A DNA stretch of 7,279 nucleotides. Source: an uncultured Clostridium sp. Its GTDB lineage: Bacteria > Bacillota_A > Clostridia > Lachnospirales > Lachnospiraceae. The number at the start of each line of letters is the position of its first letter. Positions within the stretch are counted from its first letter, which is position 1. The notes beneath the pieces were generated by a model, which saw only the letters and a program-made list of their open reading frames with translations, was not told the origin of the DNA and did no database searches. Where the stretch lies: positions 1 to 7,279 of the forward strand of contig CAMWKN010000072.1 of the NCBI GenBank assembly GCA_947174825.1. The letters are read 5' to 3'. Shown piece after piece: positions 1-6,287 of the stretch. A program made the translations under genes and the position numbers.

Positions 1-539
1 GGGCGTATCCATATCCACATATAAAGAATTCGCAGACAATCGCACTTAAAAATGATAATTTAATGGGACAAAATGATGCTGTCATGAAACAGGTATTTCA
101 GCATTATAATATGATGCAGTATTTTAAAAATATAGAGAAAATTGAAAATCACGATAAATTGTTAGTGCTTTTAAAATGGGTAGATGTATATCAGAATAGC
201 TTAAAAATCGGCGATTATCTTTGGCAAAAAGGCATTAAGACAATTGCTATATATGGAATGGGGTATTTAGGGCGGCTGCTTTTGAATGAATTGAAGAATA
301 GTAATGTCCAAGTACAGTATGGAATTGACCGACGAGCAGGAAATATAGTGACTTCAATTCCAGTTGTTAAATTAGACGAAGTGAAAGAAGAAGTTGATCT
401 TATTATTATCACTGCGCCTGTCAGATACAACGAGCTTCGTCCGTATTTGAACTTTGATATGGTATCCCTTGAAGATTTATTGGTAGAAATGAGATTTTAT
501 GCAGATGATTATGGAAAGAGAGAGGAGAAGCAGAAATGA
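1..539 (+). CDS. C-terminal part of a larger protein ending in a Rossmann-like domain (5' truncated)
   Basis: The reading frame is open from the first complete codon at base 3, giving at least 178 residues. The ATG at 63 has no Shine-Dalgarno sequence before it, so I read this as the tail of a gene that begins outside the window. The visible part has a helical linker (about bases 100-220) and then a Rossmann-like unit: a hydrophobic strand leading into the glycine turn GMGYLG (255-272), a helix, and a second strand ending in GID (about 321-329). A later strand, DLIIITAP, lies near 396-420. The protein ends with a short SLEDLL segment and a charged tail. From family knowledge, this tail is common at the C-terminus of clostridial GT2 glycosyltransferases, where its function is not settled; the missing N-terminal part may therefore be a glycosyltransferase, but that is inference. 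The stop overlaps the next start (ATGA), indicating translational coupling. Confidence 0.75.
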   Translation, partial: AYPYPHIKNSQTIALKNDNLMGQNDAVMKQVFQHYNMMQYFKNIEKIENHDKLLVLLKWVDVYQNSLKIGDYLWQKGIKTIAIYGMGYLGRLLLNELKNSNVQVQYGIDRRAGNIVTSIPVVKLDEVKEEVDLIIITAPVRYNELRPYLNFDMVSLEDLLVEMRFYADDYGKREEKQK

Positions 540-889
540 ATCGTATAAACAGAGAAACGATTACACATGAAGTAAAGACATGCGTAGATGAAGGTATAGA
601 CTCTTTTGTTATTTATCCATATGGACAAAGAGGGAGAATGGTCAAAAAAATATTGAATGAAAATTTAGGTATTATGGAAATAGCAGTAGTGGATAATGAG
701 TTATCTAAAATGGATAAAAGCATTTTGAGCCTTGATGATTTAGGAAGGATACCGGAAGGGTGTGTGATGCTGTTAGCTTCAGAAAATGAAAGGATATGGA
801 ATGAAATCAGGGAAGAAGTGGCCGATAAGTTTATCGGGAGAATAGTGGATATAGCAAAAAGCAATATAATACTCCCCCAGACCGCTTGA
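536..889 (+). CDS. Rossmann-like domain protein, probably the N-terminal half of a frameshifted methyltransferase fusion
   Basis: This frame gives 117 residues. It starts at an ATG that overlaps the previous stop as ATGA and has a good AGGAG at 523-527. Residues 22-53 form a strand, a turn reading YPYGQRGR (27-34), a helix, and a second strand ending in VVDN (51-54). This matches the Rossmann-like module seen elsewhere in the cluster, although the usual first glycine of the turn is replaced by proline. A later strand, CVMLLAS, follows at about residue 76. The frame then ends abruptly at TGA 887-889. Dropping one C from the run at 874-878 would carry the frame straight into the methyltransferase downstream, giving a single protein of about 381 residues. 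I therefore think this is half of a broken or mis-sequenced gene. A stand-alone small protein is the alternative. Confidence 0.7.
   Translation: MNRINRETITHEVKTCVDEGIDSFVIYPYGQRGRMVKKILNENLGIMEIAVVDNELSKMDKSILSLDDLGRIPEGCVMLLASENERIWNEIREEVADKFIGRIVDIAKSNIILPQTA
874..878 (+). other. Probable frameshift site (run of five C)
   Basis: Upstream codons read in the frame of 536 as ATA ATA CTC CCC CAG. The methyltransferase frame is open from 870, directly after a TAA at 867-869, but contains no ATG, GTG or TTG before 966. Removing one C joins the two as IILPRPLEFSFSEEKL with no stop. The join supplies the methyltransferase with the N-terminal helix it otherwise lacks. The cause may be a real mutation, an assembly error or, less likely, slippage during translation. 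Confidence 0.6.
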
Positions 890-965
890 GTTTAGCTTTT
901 CAGAGGAAAAATTAAAGATTGATGAATGCGGCAGGGAGCAACTGGAAAAGATATTTGAAAAAACA

Positions 966-1682
966 ATGATGGTATGGGGAAAATTGGGTGAGGAGGAACC
1001 GTATTGGTCTGTTTTAACAAGTGATGAATACAAGATGGAAAATTTAAATTCAGATGTAGTCGAAAATTTCTATAATAGCGGGAGATATGACACTTCATGC
1101 ATAGGGGTTACGCTGATAAGAAATGGCAGGATTAATAATCTTAATGAAATGAAAAATTTGGATATTGTAGAGATTGGATGCGGATGCGGACGCATTACCA
1201 AATCTCTTGCAGAAAACTTTCGTAAAGTAATAGCAGTAGATATTTCAAAGGGAAATTTGGAGATTGCGAAACAACATATTATGGATGAAAATGTTGAATT
1301 CCGACAGATTTCAAAAGTTGAAGATTATAATACCCTTCCGATTGCGGATGTAATTTATACGATTATCGTATTACAGCATAATTGTCCGCCGGTTATTGAA
1401 TACATAATTGATGCCATGCCGGGAAGGCTCAGAGATAGCGGGATAGCTATGTTTCAGGTACCGACATATAAAAAAGGATATACATTTGAGTATGAGAAAT
1501 ATGTTGAGGAGATGATGGGACGTGAGTTAGAGATGCATTTGCTGCCGCAAAAGAGAATATTTGAGATTGCGTATAAAAATAATTGTATTCCACTGGAAGT
1601 TTATCCTAATAATTCGACAGGGAATGCAGATAATTCAACAATGTTTGTACTTGAAAAGCGGAACGGGACGGACGATTTCTGA
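966..1682 (+). CDS. Class I SAM-dependent methyltransferase
   Basis: The enzyme is predicted to transfer a methyl group from S-adenosylmethionine to an unidentified acceptor, presumably a sugar or glycan given the neighbours. Numbered from the ATG at 966 (238 residues), the N-terminal part carries WGKLGEEEPYWSVLTSDEY (4-22), a leader known in a set of methyltransferases from glycan clusters. Motif I is VEIGCGCGR (68-76). The acidic residue closing the second strand is D92 (in AVDIS). A later strand, DVIYTIIVLQH, follows at about 127-137. No Shine-Dalgarno sequence sits at a usable distance before 966, and the same frame continues upstream to 870 with plausible coding sequence (a helix ending LEKIFEKT). 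The true product therefore probably begins at 536, through a frameshift at 874-878. If 966 were used as a start, the leader would lose part of its first helix. Confidence 0.85.
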   Translation: MMVWGKLGEEEPYWSVLTSDEYKMENLNSDVVENFYNSGRYDTSCIGVTLIRNGRINNLNEMKNLDIVEIGCGCGRITKSLAENFRKVIAVDISKGNLEIAKQHIMDENVEFRQISKVEDYNTLPIADVIYTIIVLQHNCPPVIEYIIDAMPGRLRDSGIAMFQVPTYKKGYTFEYEKYVEEMMGRELEMHLLPQKRIFEIAYKNNCIPLEVYPNNSTGNADNSTMFVLEKRNGTDDF

Positions 1683-1709
1683 AAATATACGGAGTAGGAG
1701 AATTGTGTG

Positions 1710-2825
1710 ATGAATATAGGCTTCTTTTTGCCAAGCTATGAAGGAAAATTAAGCGGTATCGGACGGTATGCTAAAGGGATATTGGAGAAGATAGATAACA
1801 AACAAATTTGTAAATATTGTTTTGGACAGAACTTTTTGAATACTGCAAATATGATTGAGATGCATAGCCTATATGAAAGAAATTTTATGAGTGATCAGGC
1901 AGTGAGAGAGAAGTATCTTCTCTGCAAATTGGCAAATATTGATGTAGTATATTCTTTTTTCGCACCGATATTGTTTGAGAATAACAGCCGTATCAAAAGT
2001 ATATTAACGATTCACGATTTAGCGCCGCTTGTTAATATGGAATGGCATGGTTATAATCAACGCATGTATGATTTGTTTGATATTCAAATAAGAAAGTCTG
2101 CGCATATTGCAAATAAAATCGTTGCGGTTTCCGAATATACTCGAAAAACAATCGTAGATTTTTATGGGATTTCGGAGGACAAAATAGAAATTGCAACACC
2201 TGCGATTGCATCTGATTTGGTAGACAGTAAGGTAACGAATAAGGACATACAAGAGGTTAGGAAGAAATTTGCCATAGAAAGAGATTATATTTTATCAATT
2301 TGCACGTTTGAACCAAGAAAGAATTTGGTTTCATTGATTGAAGCATATGGAATATATAGGGAGAAAAACAAAGAATCCGATATTCAATTAGTGTTGGTCG
2401 GAAAATTGGGATGGAATTTCAGTAATATTTTGAACAAAGTCAATCAAAGTAAATACAAGGCAGACATTATTTTAACGGATTATGTCAGCGATTACGAATT
2501 GGGCGTATTGTATATGGATGCTTTGGTTTTTGCATATGTCTCTTTTTTTGAAGGCTTCGGGATGCCTGTCCTGGAAGCGTTGCATTATGGGAAAGCAGTA
2601 TTAACGTCCGATACGACGTCTATGCCGGAAGTGGGAGGAGATGTGGTATGTTATTGCAATCCGTATGAATTAGAGTCCGTATACAGTTCCTTAGAGCATT
2701 TGCTTGAGGATGTGGAATATCGGAACGTGTTGCAAAAAAAGGCAAAGGCACAGGCTGAGAAGTTTTCATATAAAAAATCGGCAAAGAAAGTGGAGGAAAT
2801 ACTTTTAACATTGGAGAGGGGATAG
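1710..2825 (+). CDS. GT4-family glycosyltransferase (GT-B fold)
   Basis: This is a retaining glycosyltransferase of the GT4 family, 371 residues from ATG 1710, about the usual family length. It should use a nucleotide-activated sugar in the cytoplasm to extend a glycan; sugar and acceptor cannot be told. The N-terminal domain shows the glycine-rich SGIGRY loop (15-20), IHDLAP (101-106) and AVSEYTR (139-145). The C-terminal donor domain shows FEPRKN (200-205), LVLVGKLGW (227-235) and the E-x7-E signature EGFGMPVLE (E281 and E289), followed by TSMPEVGGD. These resemble mannosyl- or rhamnosyltransferases of O-antigen type clusters, but specificity is inference. A GTG at 1707 directly before the ATG could also serve. 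The Shine-Dalgarno site GGAGTAGGAG (1691-1700) fits either, and I prefer ATG for its spacing of nine bases. One base separates its stop from the next gene. Confidence 0.93.
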   Translation: MNIGFFLPSYEGKLSGIGRYAKGILEKIDNKQICKYCFGQNFLNTANMIEMHSLYERNFMSDQAVREKYLLCKLANIDVVYSFFAPILFENNSRIKSILTIHDLAPLVNMEWHGYNQRMYDLFDIQIRKSAHIANKIVAVSEYTRKTIVDFYGISEDKIEIATPAIASDLVDSKVTNKDIQEVRKKFAIERDYILSICTFEPRKNLVSLIEAYGIYREKNKESDIQLVLVGKLGWNFSNILNKVNQSKYKADIILTDYVSDYELGVLYMDALVFAYVSFFEGFGMPVLEALHYGKAVLTSDTTSMPEVGGDVVCYCNPYELESVYSSLEHLLEDVEYRNVLQKKAKAQAEKFSYKKSAKKVEEILLTLERG

Positions 2826-2826
2826 T

Positions 2827-3363
2827 ATGGAAAGAATGAGAAACGAATTTCAGTGGAATTTAATTGTGGACAGAATAATGGGGATTTGGGATAGTGCGAT
2901 GTCAGATGTAAGCATACAGGAATTGTATGCGAAAGATAACATTGTATTGATTCGCTCTGTCAGAGAGGAAGTCACGTACGGGCTGCTGGAGCTGTTAAGC
3001 AACAACGATTATGCAGGAAATCTGCATTTAATCGGCAGACGGGGGGATGAAAAATATGTATCGGAATATCCTGGGATGAAGATTGATTTATTTTCAGTTG
3101 ATGATTGTGAGATGTATTCTGTTGAAAATACAAAAGCGCATATAGACAGGATGCAGGCAGATGCAGTATGTTTTCTCTATCAGTCAAAGATATCTTCCAA
3201 CCATGATAATTTGCTTCGAATCGTGGAGTGCGTTGCCTTTCAGGGATATGCAGTTTCAAAAGATTTACAAGTGGTAAAGTTTGACGCAGCCAAGCTGCAC
3301 AGTTATTTTCGTGGGAAAGCGGTTTATGATGCGTTGTGCGAATATTTTTATGATACAAAGTGA
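2827..3363 (+). CDS. Unrecognised 178-residue protein in glycosylation cluster
   Basis: I do not recognise this protein. It starts one base after the preceding stop, with a purine-rich GGAGAGGGG at 2813-2821, so it is almost certainly translated with the GT4 gene before it. No signal peptide, membrane segment or conserved metal or nucleotide motif is visible. The predicted pattern is alternating alpha/beta: a helix at about 10-34, strand NIVLIRS (38-44), a helix, strand NLHLIGRR (65-72), an acidic middle part around IDLFSVDD, and strand ADAVCFLY near residues 112-119. That order is reminiscent of the Rossmann-like modules in its neighbours, but the glycine turn is absent. It could be a diverged accessory domain of the neighbouring glycosyltransferase or a remnant of a larger enzyme. 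Coding character and spacing make it a real gene; the function is unknown. Confidence 0.8.
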   Translation: MERMRNEFQWNLIVDRIMGIWDSAMSDVSIQELYAKDNIVLIRSVREEVTYGLLELLSNNDYAGNLHLIGRRGDEKYVSEYPGMKIDLFSVDDCEMYSVENTKAHIDRMQADAVCFLYQSKISSNHDNLLRIVECVAFQGYAVSKDLQVVKFDAAKLHSYFRGKAVYDALCEYFYDTK

Positions 3364-3434
3364 TTGGATTTAGCTTGTGGAAAACATTTAGGCAGGAAAA
3401 GACCAGGGATGTAGGATAGAAGGAGAAGATTGCT

Positions 3435-4565
3435 ATGGAAACAGTGGCCGTACTCATTCCGGTTTATAAAAATGAGATGAGCAGGAGCGAATTGATATCC
3501 TTATGGCAATGTAAAAGGATATTGAACAAATATCCTATTATACTGGTTGCCCCTGAGACAATGAATATTAAAAATAATGATTTGTTTGGTTTGCCTGTGG
3601 AGAGATTTCCGAAATATTTTTTTGACGGAATTGCCGGGTATAATCAACTAATGATGTTGAAAGAATTTTACAAGAGATTTGAATTGTACAAATACATACT
3701 GATTTATCAATTAGATGCATTTGTTTTTTCGGATCAGCTGCTACATTTTTGTAAATTGGAATATGATTATATTGGGGCTCCATGGCTAAGAGGGCATAGA
3801 TATATTAACGGTCTTGAAAGAAAATATCTTTATGTGGGGAATGGAGGGTTCTCATTGCGAAAGGTTCATGCTTTTTGTAGGATATTGGATAATGAATCTG
3901 TAAGAGATATTTCAGAACCGGAGGATGTATTCTGGGCAAGTCGCAAAGGACTGAAAATTGCGCCGGTAGAGGTTGCGGTAAGTTTTTCATTTGAGGAACA
4001 GGTAAAAAAATCTTTTGAATTAAATCATAGGAGGCTTCCGTTTGGATGTCATGCATGGTTCAAATTTGATTTTAAGTTTTTTCGACCATATATGCAGCAG
4101 TATGGATATGCGTTAAATGACATAGCTTTTAGTACGTTAGATGAAGAATGGTCAATGAATAAATACAAAAAATGCTGCCTTGATGTGGATCGGAAAACAA
4201 TGCTTGAGACTTTAAAGGTGCTTGGTAATGGAGAAGATACATTTAATGCAGCTGTATTTGGTGTCGGAAGGTTAGGTGAAGAGTGTTATAAAATTTTAAC
4301 CTTTGTGGGAATAGAGATAGTATGCTGTATAGATAATGATAAAGAAAAACAGGGACAATATCTATGGAAGCATAAAATCATATCGCTTGAACAGTTTGCA
4401 GATATGGGTAAAACAGAAGAAACAATAATTATAGTAGCTGTGGGACGAAAATATTGTGATGAAGTGGTGGAGCAAATCAACAGTTTATACAACAAAGGCA
4501 AACAGACTTTAATATTATATAAAGATTTAAAAGCAGAGATAGAGAAAAGGTTAAATGATGAATAA
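3435..4565 (+). CDS. DUF5672-type glycosyltransferase with C-terminal Rossmann-like domain
   Basis: This protein has 376 residues; ATG 3435 is preceded by AAGGAG (3420-3425). The first 240 or so residues carry the set of motifs I associate with DUF5672, a glycosyltransferase-like (GT-A-type) family: VAVLIPVYK (4-12), IYQLDAFVF with D94 as the probable metal or donor aspartate, DYIGAPW (111-117), GNGGFS (135-140), PEDVFW (162-167) and LPFGCHAW (201-208). A second domain starts near residue 270 with AVFGVGRLG (273-281), a helix, and a strand ending CCIDND (297-302), followed by the strand TIIIVAVG. This is a complete-looking Rossmann-like module. Family recognition is from memory of motif spacing. 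The enzyme presumably adds a sugar to the cluster's glycan in the cytoplasm; the role of the second domain is unknown. There are 71 bases between it and the preceding gene, with no hairpin. Confidence 0.88.
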   Translation: METVAVLIPVYKNEMSRSELISLWQCKRILNKYPIILVAPETMNIKNNDLFGLPVERFPKYFFDGIAGYNQLMMLKEFYKRFELYKYILIYQLDAFVFSDQLLHFCKLEYDYIGAPWLRGHRYINGLERKYLYVGNGGFSLRKVHAFCRILDNESVRDISEPEDVFWASRKGLKIAPVEVAVSFSFEEQVKKSFELNHRRLPFGCHAWFKFDFKFFRPYMQQYGYALNDIAFSTLDEEWSMNKYKKCCLDVDRKTMLETLKVLGNGEDTFNAAVFGVGRLGEECYKILTFVGIEIVCCIDNDKEKQGQYLWKHKIISLEQFADMGKTEETIIIVAVGRKYCDEVVEQINSLYNKGKQTLILYKDLKAEIEKRLNDE

Positions 4566-4632
4566 ACTGAATATCAGACAGAGAAAATCCGGTGTAAAAA
4601 GTAATTACAAAGTGTCAGAAAGATTGAGATAA
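4555..4632 (+). CDS. Possible 25-residue basic peptide
   Basis: An ATG-ATG pair at 4555 and 4558 opens a 25-residue frame that overlaps the end of the DUF5672 gene and stops at TAA 4630-4632. The product would be strongly basic, with many K and R residues and few hydrophobic ones. Only a weak AAGG (4547-4550) lies in front. It matches nothing I know. It could be a chance frame, a coupling peptide, or the start of a lost gene. Very uncertain. Confidence 0.15.
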   Translation: MMNKLNIRQRKSGVKSNYKVSERLR

Positions 4633-4675
4633 AAAGAATTTGGAACGGGGCAGAATATAATAATTATGGCTTATG

Positions 4676-4681
4676 AGGGAG
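4676..4681 (+). promoter_or_regulatory. Ribosome binding site supporting TTG start at 4691
   Basis: AGGGAG lies nine bases before TTG 4691 and is the only purine-rich site near the start of this gene. The alternative ATG at 4673 is itself upstream of this site and has only AT-rich sequence before it. Starting at TTG makes the protein begin MKTVIFGMGK, with the first Rossmann strand directly at the N-terminus, as is typical for such domains. Confidence 0.65.
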
Positions 4682-4690
4682 TGGTTATTA

Positions 4691-6103
4691 TTGAAAACCG
4701 TAATATTCGGCATGGGAAAATTCTATAAAAACAGAAAAGAGCAATTAATGTCATACTCTGGTATTGAGATTGTGGCGTATACGGACAATAATAAGAGTTT
4801 ATGGGGAAAGTCAGTTGATGGGATTCAGATAGTTGCTCCGCAAAATATAAAGGGGATCCATTATGATACAATATTAATAATGAGTACATATGAAGGTGAA
4901 ATATATGCGCAGCTGATGGAACTGGGAATACCCAAAAGCAAGATAAAGCCATGGGAAATTTTCCATTTGGAGATGGTTTCCGGTACAAGAGAAGTATTCC
5001 CGGGGAAAAATGATAACCGGCATGGCAGGGATGACATTCTTATTATATCAACTGATTTAAATTATAATGGCGGTTCTTTGGCGGTAACATATGCGGCTTT
5101 GGCACTTAAGAACAGAGGGTATAATGTATCTTTGGCTGCTCCGGCCGGTGACGATAAATTCATTGAAGAGACGACAAACAGTGGAATTACCGTTAATATC
5201 TGTCCCGAGCTTCCGTATGTCTGTGACATGGAATGGATTAAGCGGTTTGATATTGTTATGGTAAATGTCTTTCAGATGATGCATAGTGCGATTAGAACAA
5301 ATTCGGTGCGCCCTACATTGTGGTGGATTCACGAACCTGTTGACATATTTAATGATATGCGTCTGAAGTATTGGAACTGTGTTCCAGGAAATGACTTGGA
5401 TAATATAGGTATTTATGCGGTGAGCAGAATACCCAGAGAGAACTTTAATCAATTTTATCCGAATCGTGTTCAAAAAATATTACATTATGGCATTCCTGAT
5501 AGAAATATGGAAAATCGGATAAAGGATATTAAAGAAGAAAAACTTATTTTTGCCATTATAGGATATGTATGTGAAAGGAAAGCACAGGATATCTTTTGTA
5601 AAGCAGTTAATAAATTAGATAACTACGCCAATGCAGAGTTTTGGATAATCGGGGCATATGGAAAAGATCCGTTTGGTGAACAAATTCGTGAAATGAGTAC
5701 CGAGACAGAAGCAATTAAGATGTTAGGACTGCTTACAAGGGAAGAAATATATAACATATTTCCTCAGATTGACGTAGTGGTATGTGCATCCAGGGAAGAT
5801 CCGTTACCCATTGTTATGACGGAGGGAATGATGTTTGGGAAGGTATGTATAACCACCGACATCACCGGAACGGCTGATTTCATCCGGGATGGAGAAAACG
5901 GATTTATCATACCTGCAGATGACGACGAGGCATTAAAAGAGAGAATGGAATGGATTATGAACAATAAAGACCGATTGGCCGATATAGGGATGAATGCCGG
6001 AAAAACATATGAGAAATATTTTGCGATGGATGTATTTGGTGAGAATTTAGAAAATGCCTTAATGGAAACAAAGAGAGAATGGCACTTAAAAAGGAGGACT
6101 TGA
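4691..6103 (+). CDS. GT4-family glycosyltransferase with N-terminal Rossmann-like domain
   Basis: Numbered from TTG 4691 the protein has 470 residues (476 from ATG 4673), longer than a plain GT4 enzyme because of an extra domain. Residues 1-95 are Rossmann-like: TVIFGMGKF (3-11), then a helix and a strand ending VAYTDNN (28-34), and the strand DTILIMSTY further on. The third glycine of the usual turn is missing. The GT-B part begins at about 114 with DDILIIS and NGGS, shows WWIHEPVD around H214, and continues with the donor domain: IIGYVCERKAQD, EFWIIGAYG, and CASREDPLPIVMTE near 366-378. In the family's E-x7-E signature the first position is taken by D370, with E378 as the second. TTDITGTADFI and GENGFIIP follow. 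These features make it a retaining glycosyltransferase of unknown sugar. An unusually strong AAGGAGG lies at its 3' end (6091-6097). Confidence 0.92.
   Translation: MKTVIFGMGKFYKNRKEQLMSYSGIEIVAYTDNNKSLWGKSVDGIQIVAPQNIKGIHYDTILIMSTYEGEIYAQLMELGIPKSKIKPWEIFHLEMVSGTREVFPGKNDNRHGRDDILIISTDLNYNGGSLAVTYAALALKNRGYNVSLAAPAGDDKFIEETTNSGITVNICPELPYVCDMEWIKRFDIVMVNVFQMMHSAIRTNSVRPTLWWIHEPVDIFNDMRLKYWNCVPGNDLDNIGIYAVSRIPRENFNQFYPNRVQKILHYGIPDRNMENRIKDIKEEKLIFAIIGYVCERKAQDIFCKAVNKLDNYANAEFWIIGAYGKDPFGEQIREMSTETEAIKMLGLLTREEIYNIFPQIDVVVCASREDPLPIVMTEGMMFGKVCITTDITGTADFIRDGENGFIIPADDDEALKERMEWIMNNKDRLADIGMNAGKTYEKYFAMDVFGENLENALMETKREWHLKRRT
6091..6097 (+). promoter_or_regulatory. Orphan strong Shine-Dalgarno site
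   Basis: AAGGAGG lies at the end of the GT4 gene with no working start codon at the right distance. Six bases later stands ATA (6104-6106), exactly where an ATG would be expected. The TTG at 6100 is too close and gives only 12 residues. I read this as the leftover ribosome binding site of the decayed gene described at 6104-6286. Confidence 0.45.
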
Positions 6104-6286
6104 ATAAGAAGCGGAGATATCAATATGCCGGTGTATAATGTTTAGATGGGTATGCACGAACGGATAAATGGCATACATAAGGAGAATTTGGACCGCACAA
6201 AAGCAATGAATATGACGTTGCTGACGGCACCGCAAAATGTATTGAAAATGGTTGATAACATGATAAACATAAAGGAGTCTGATTGA
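6104..6286 (+). pseudogene. Decayed N-terminus of a GT2 glycosyltransferase
   Basis: In the frame beginning at ATA 6104, bases 6125-6142 read MPVYNV, the classic start of a GT2 glycosyltransferase. TAG 6143-6145 interrupts it, and the same frame then continues MGMHERINGI. Laid without gaps over the start of the intact GT2 gene downstream (MPSLNVANYIEECINSA), it agrees at M, P, N, V, E, I and N. Further on, another frame (6217-6231) reads VADGT, resembling the VDDGS donor motif, about five bases out of register. The strong site at 6091-6097 would serve the original start. After TAG, the frame from 6146 stays open for 46 codons, but without a ribosome binding site of its own. An unrelated non-coding spacer is the alternative. 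Confidence 0.45.
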
Positions 6287-6287
6287 A

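Noticed and set aside
866..889. Programmed ribosomal frameshift at the C run
   Set aside because: No A-site stop, upstream Shine-Dalgarno stimulator or clear downstream stem is visible right at the C run. Mutation or sequence error is simpler, though not excluded.
3364..3434. Possible terminator or small gene between 3363 and 3435
   Set aside because: I see no inverted repeat followed by a T run and no credible frame; it holds only the ribosome site of the DUF5672 gene.
2972..3457. 161-codon open frame on the - strand
   Set aside because: It lies opposite the 2827 gene, has an unlikely composition rich in H, P, S and C, has no matching neighbours on that strand, and the opposite frame is better supported by spacing and ribosome site.
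4656..4661. TATAAT, a perfect -10 box before the GT4 fusion gene
   Set aside because: No -35 sequence lies 16-18 bases upstream (the spot reads AAAAGA). TTGGAA is only 10 and TTGAGA 26 bases away. In AT-rich DNA the hexamer alone is weak evidence.
4666..4668. ATG at 4666 as the start of the GT4 fusion
   Set aside because: It is in a different frame from the GT4 protein.
5057..5473. 138-codon open frame on the - strand
   Set aside because: It is antisense to a clearly conserved GT4 region and has no recognisable domain; it is a shadow frame.
6146..6286. 46-codon frame between the GT4 and GT2 genes, as a gene of its own
   Set aside because: It has no Shine-Dalgarno sequence of its own, follows directly on an in-frame TAG, and its beginning aligns with a GT2 N-terminus, so a remnant explains it better.
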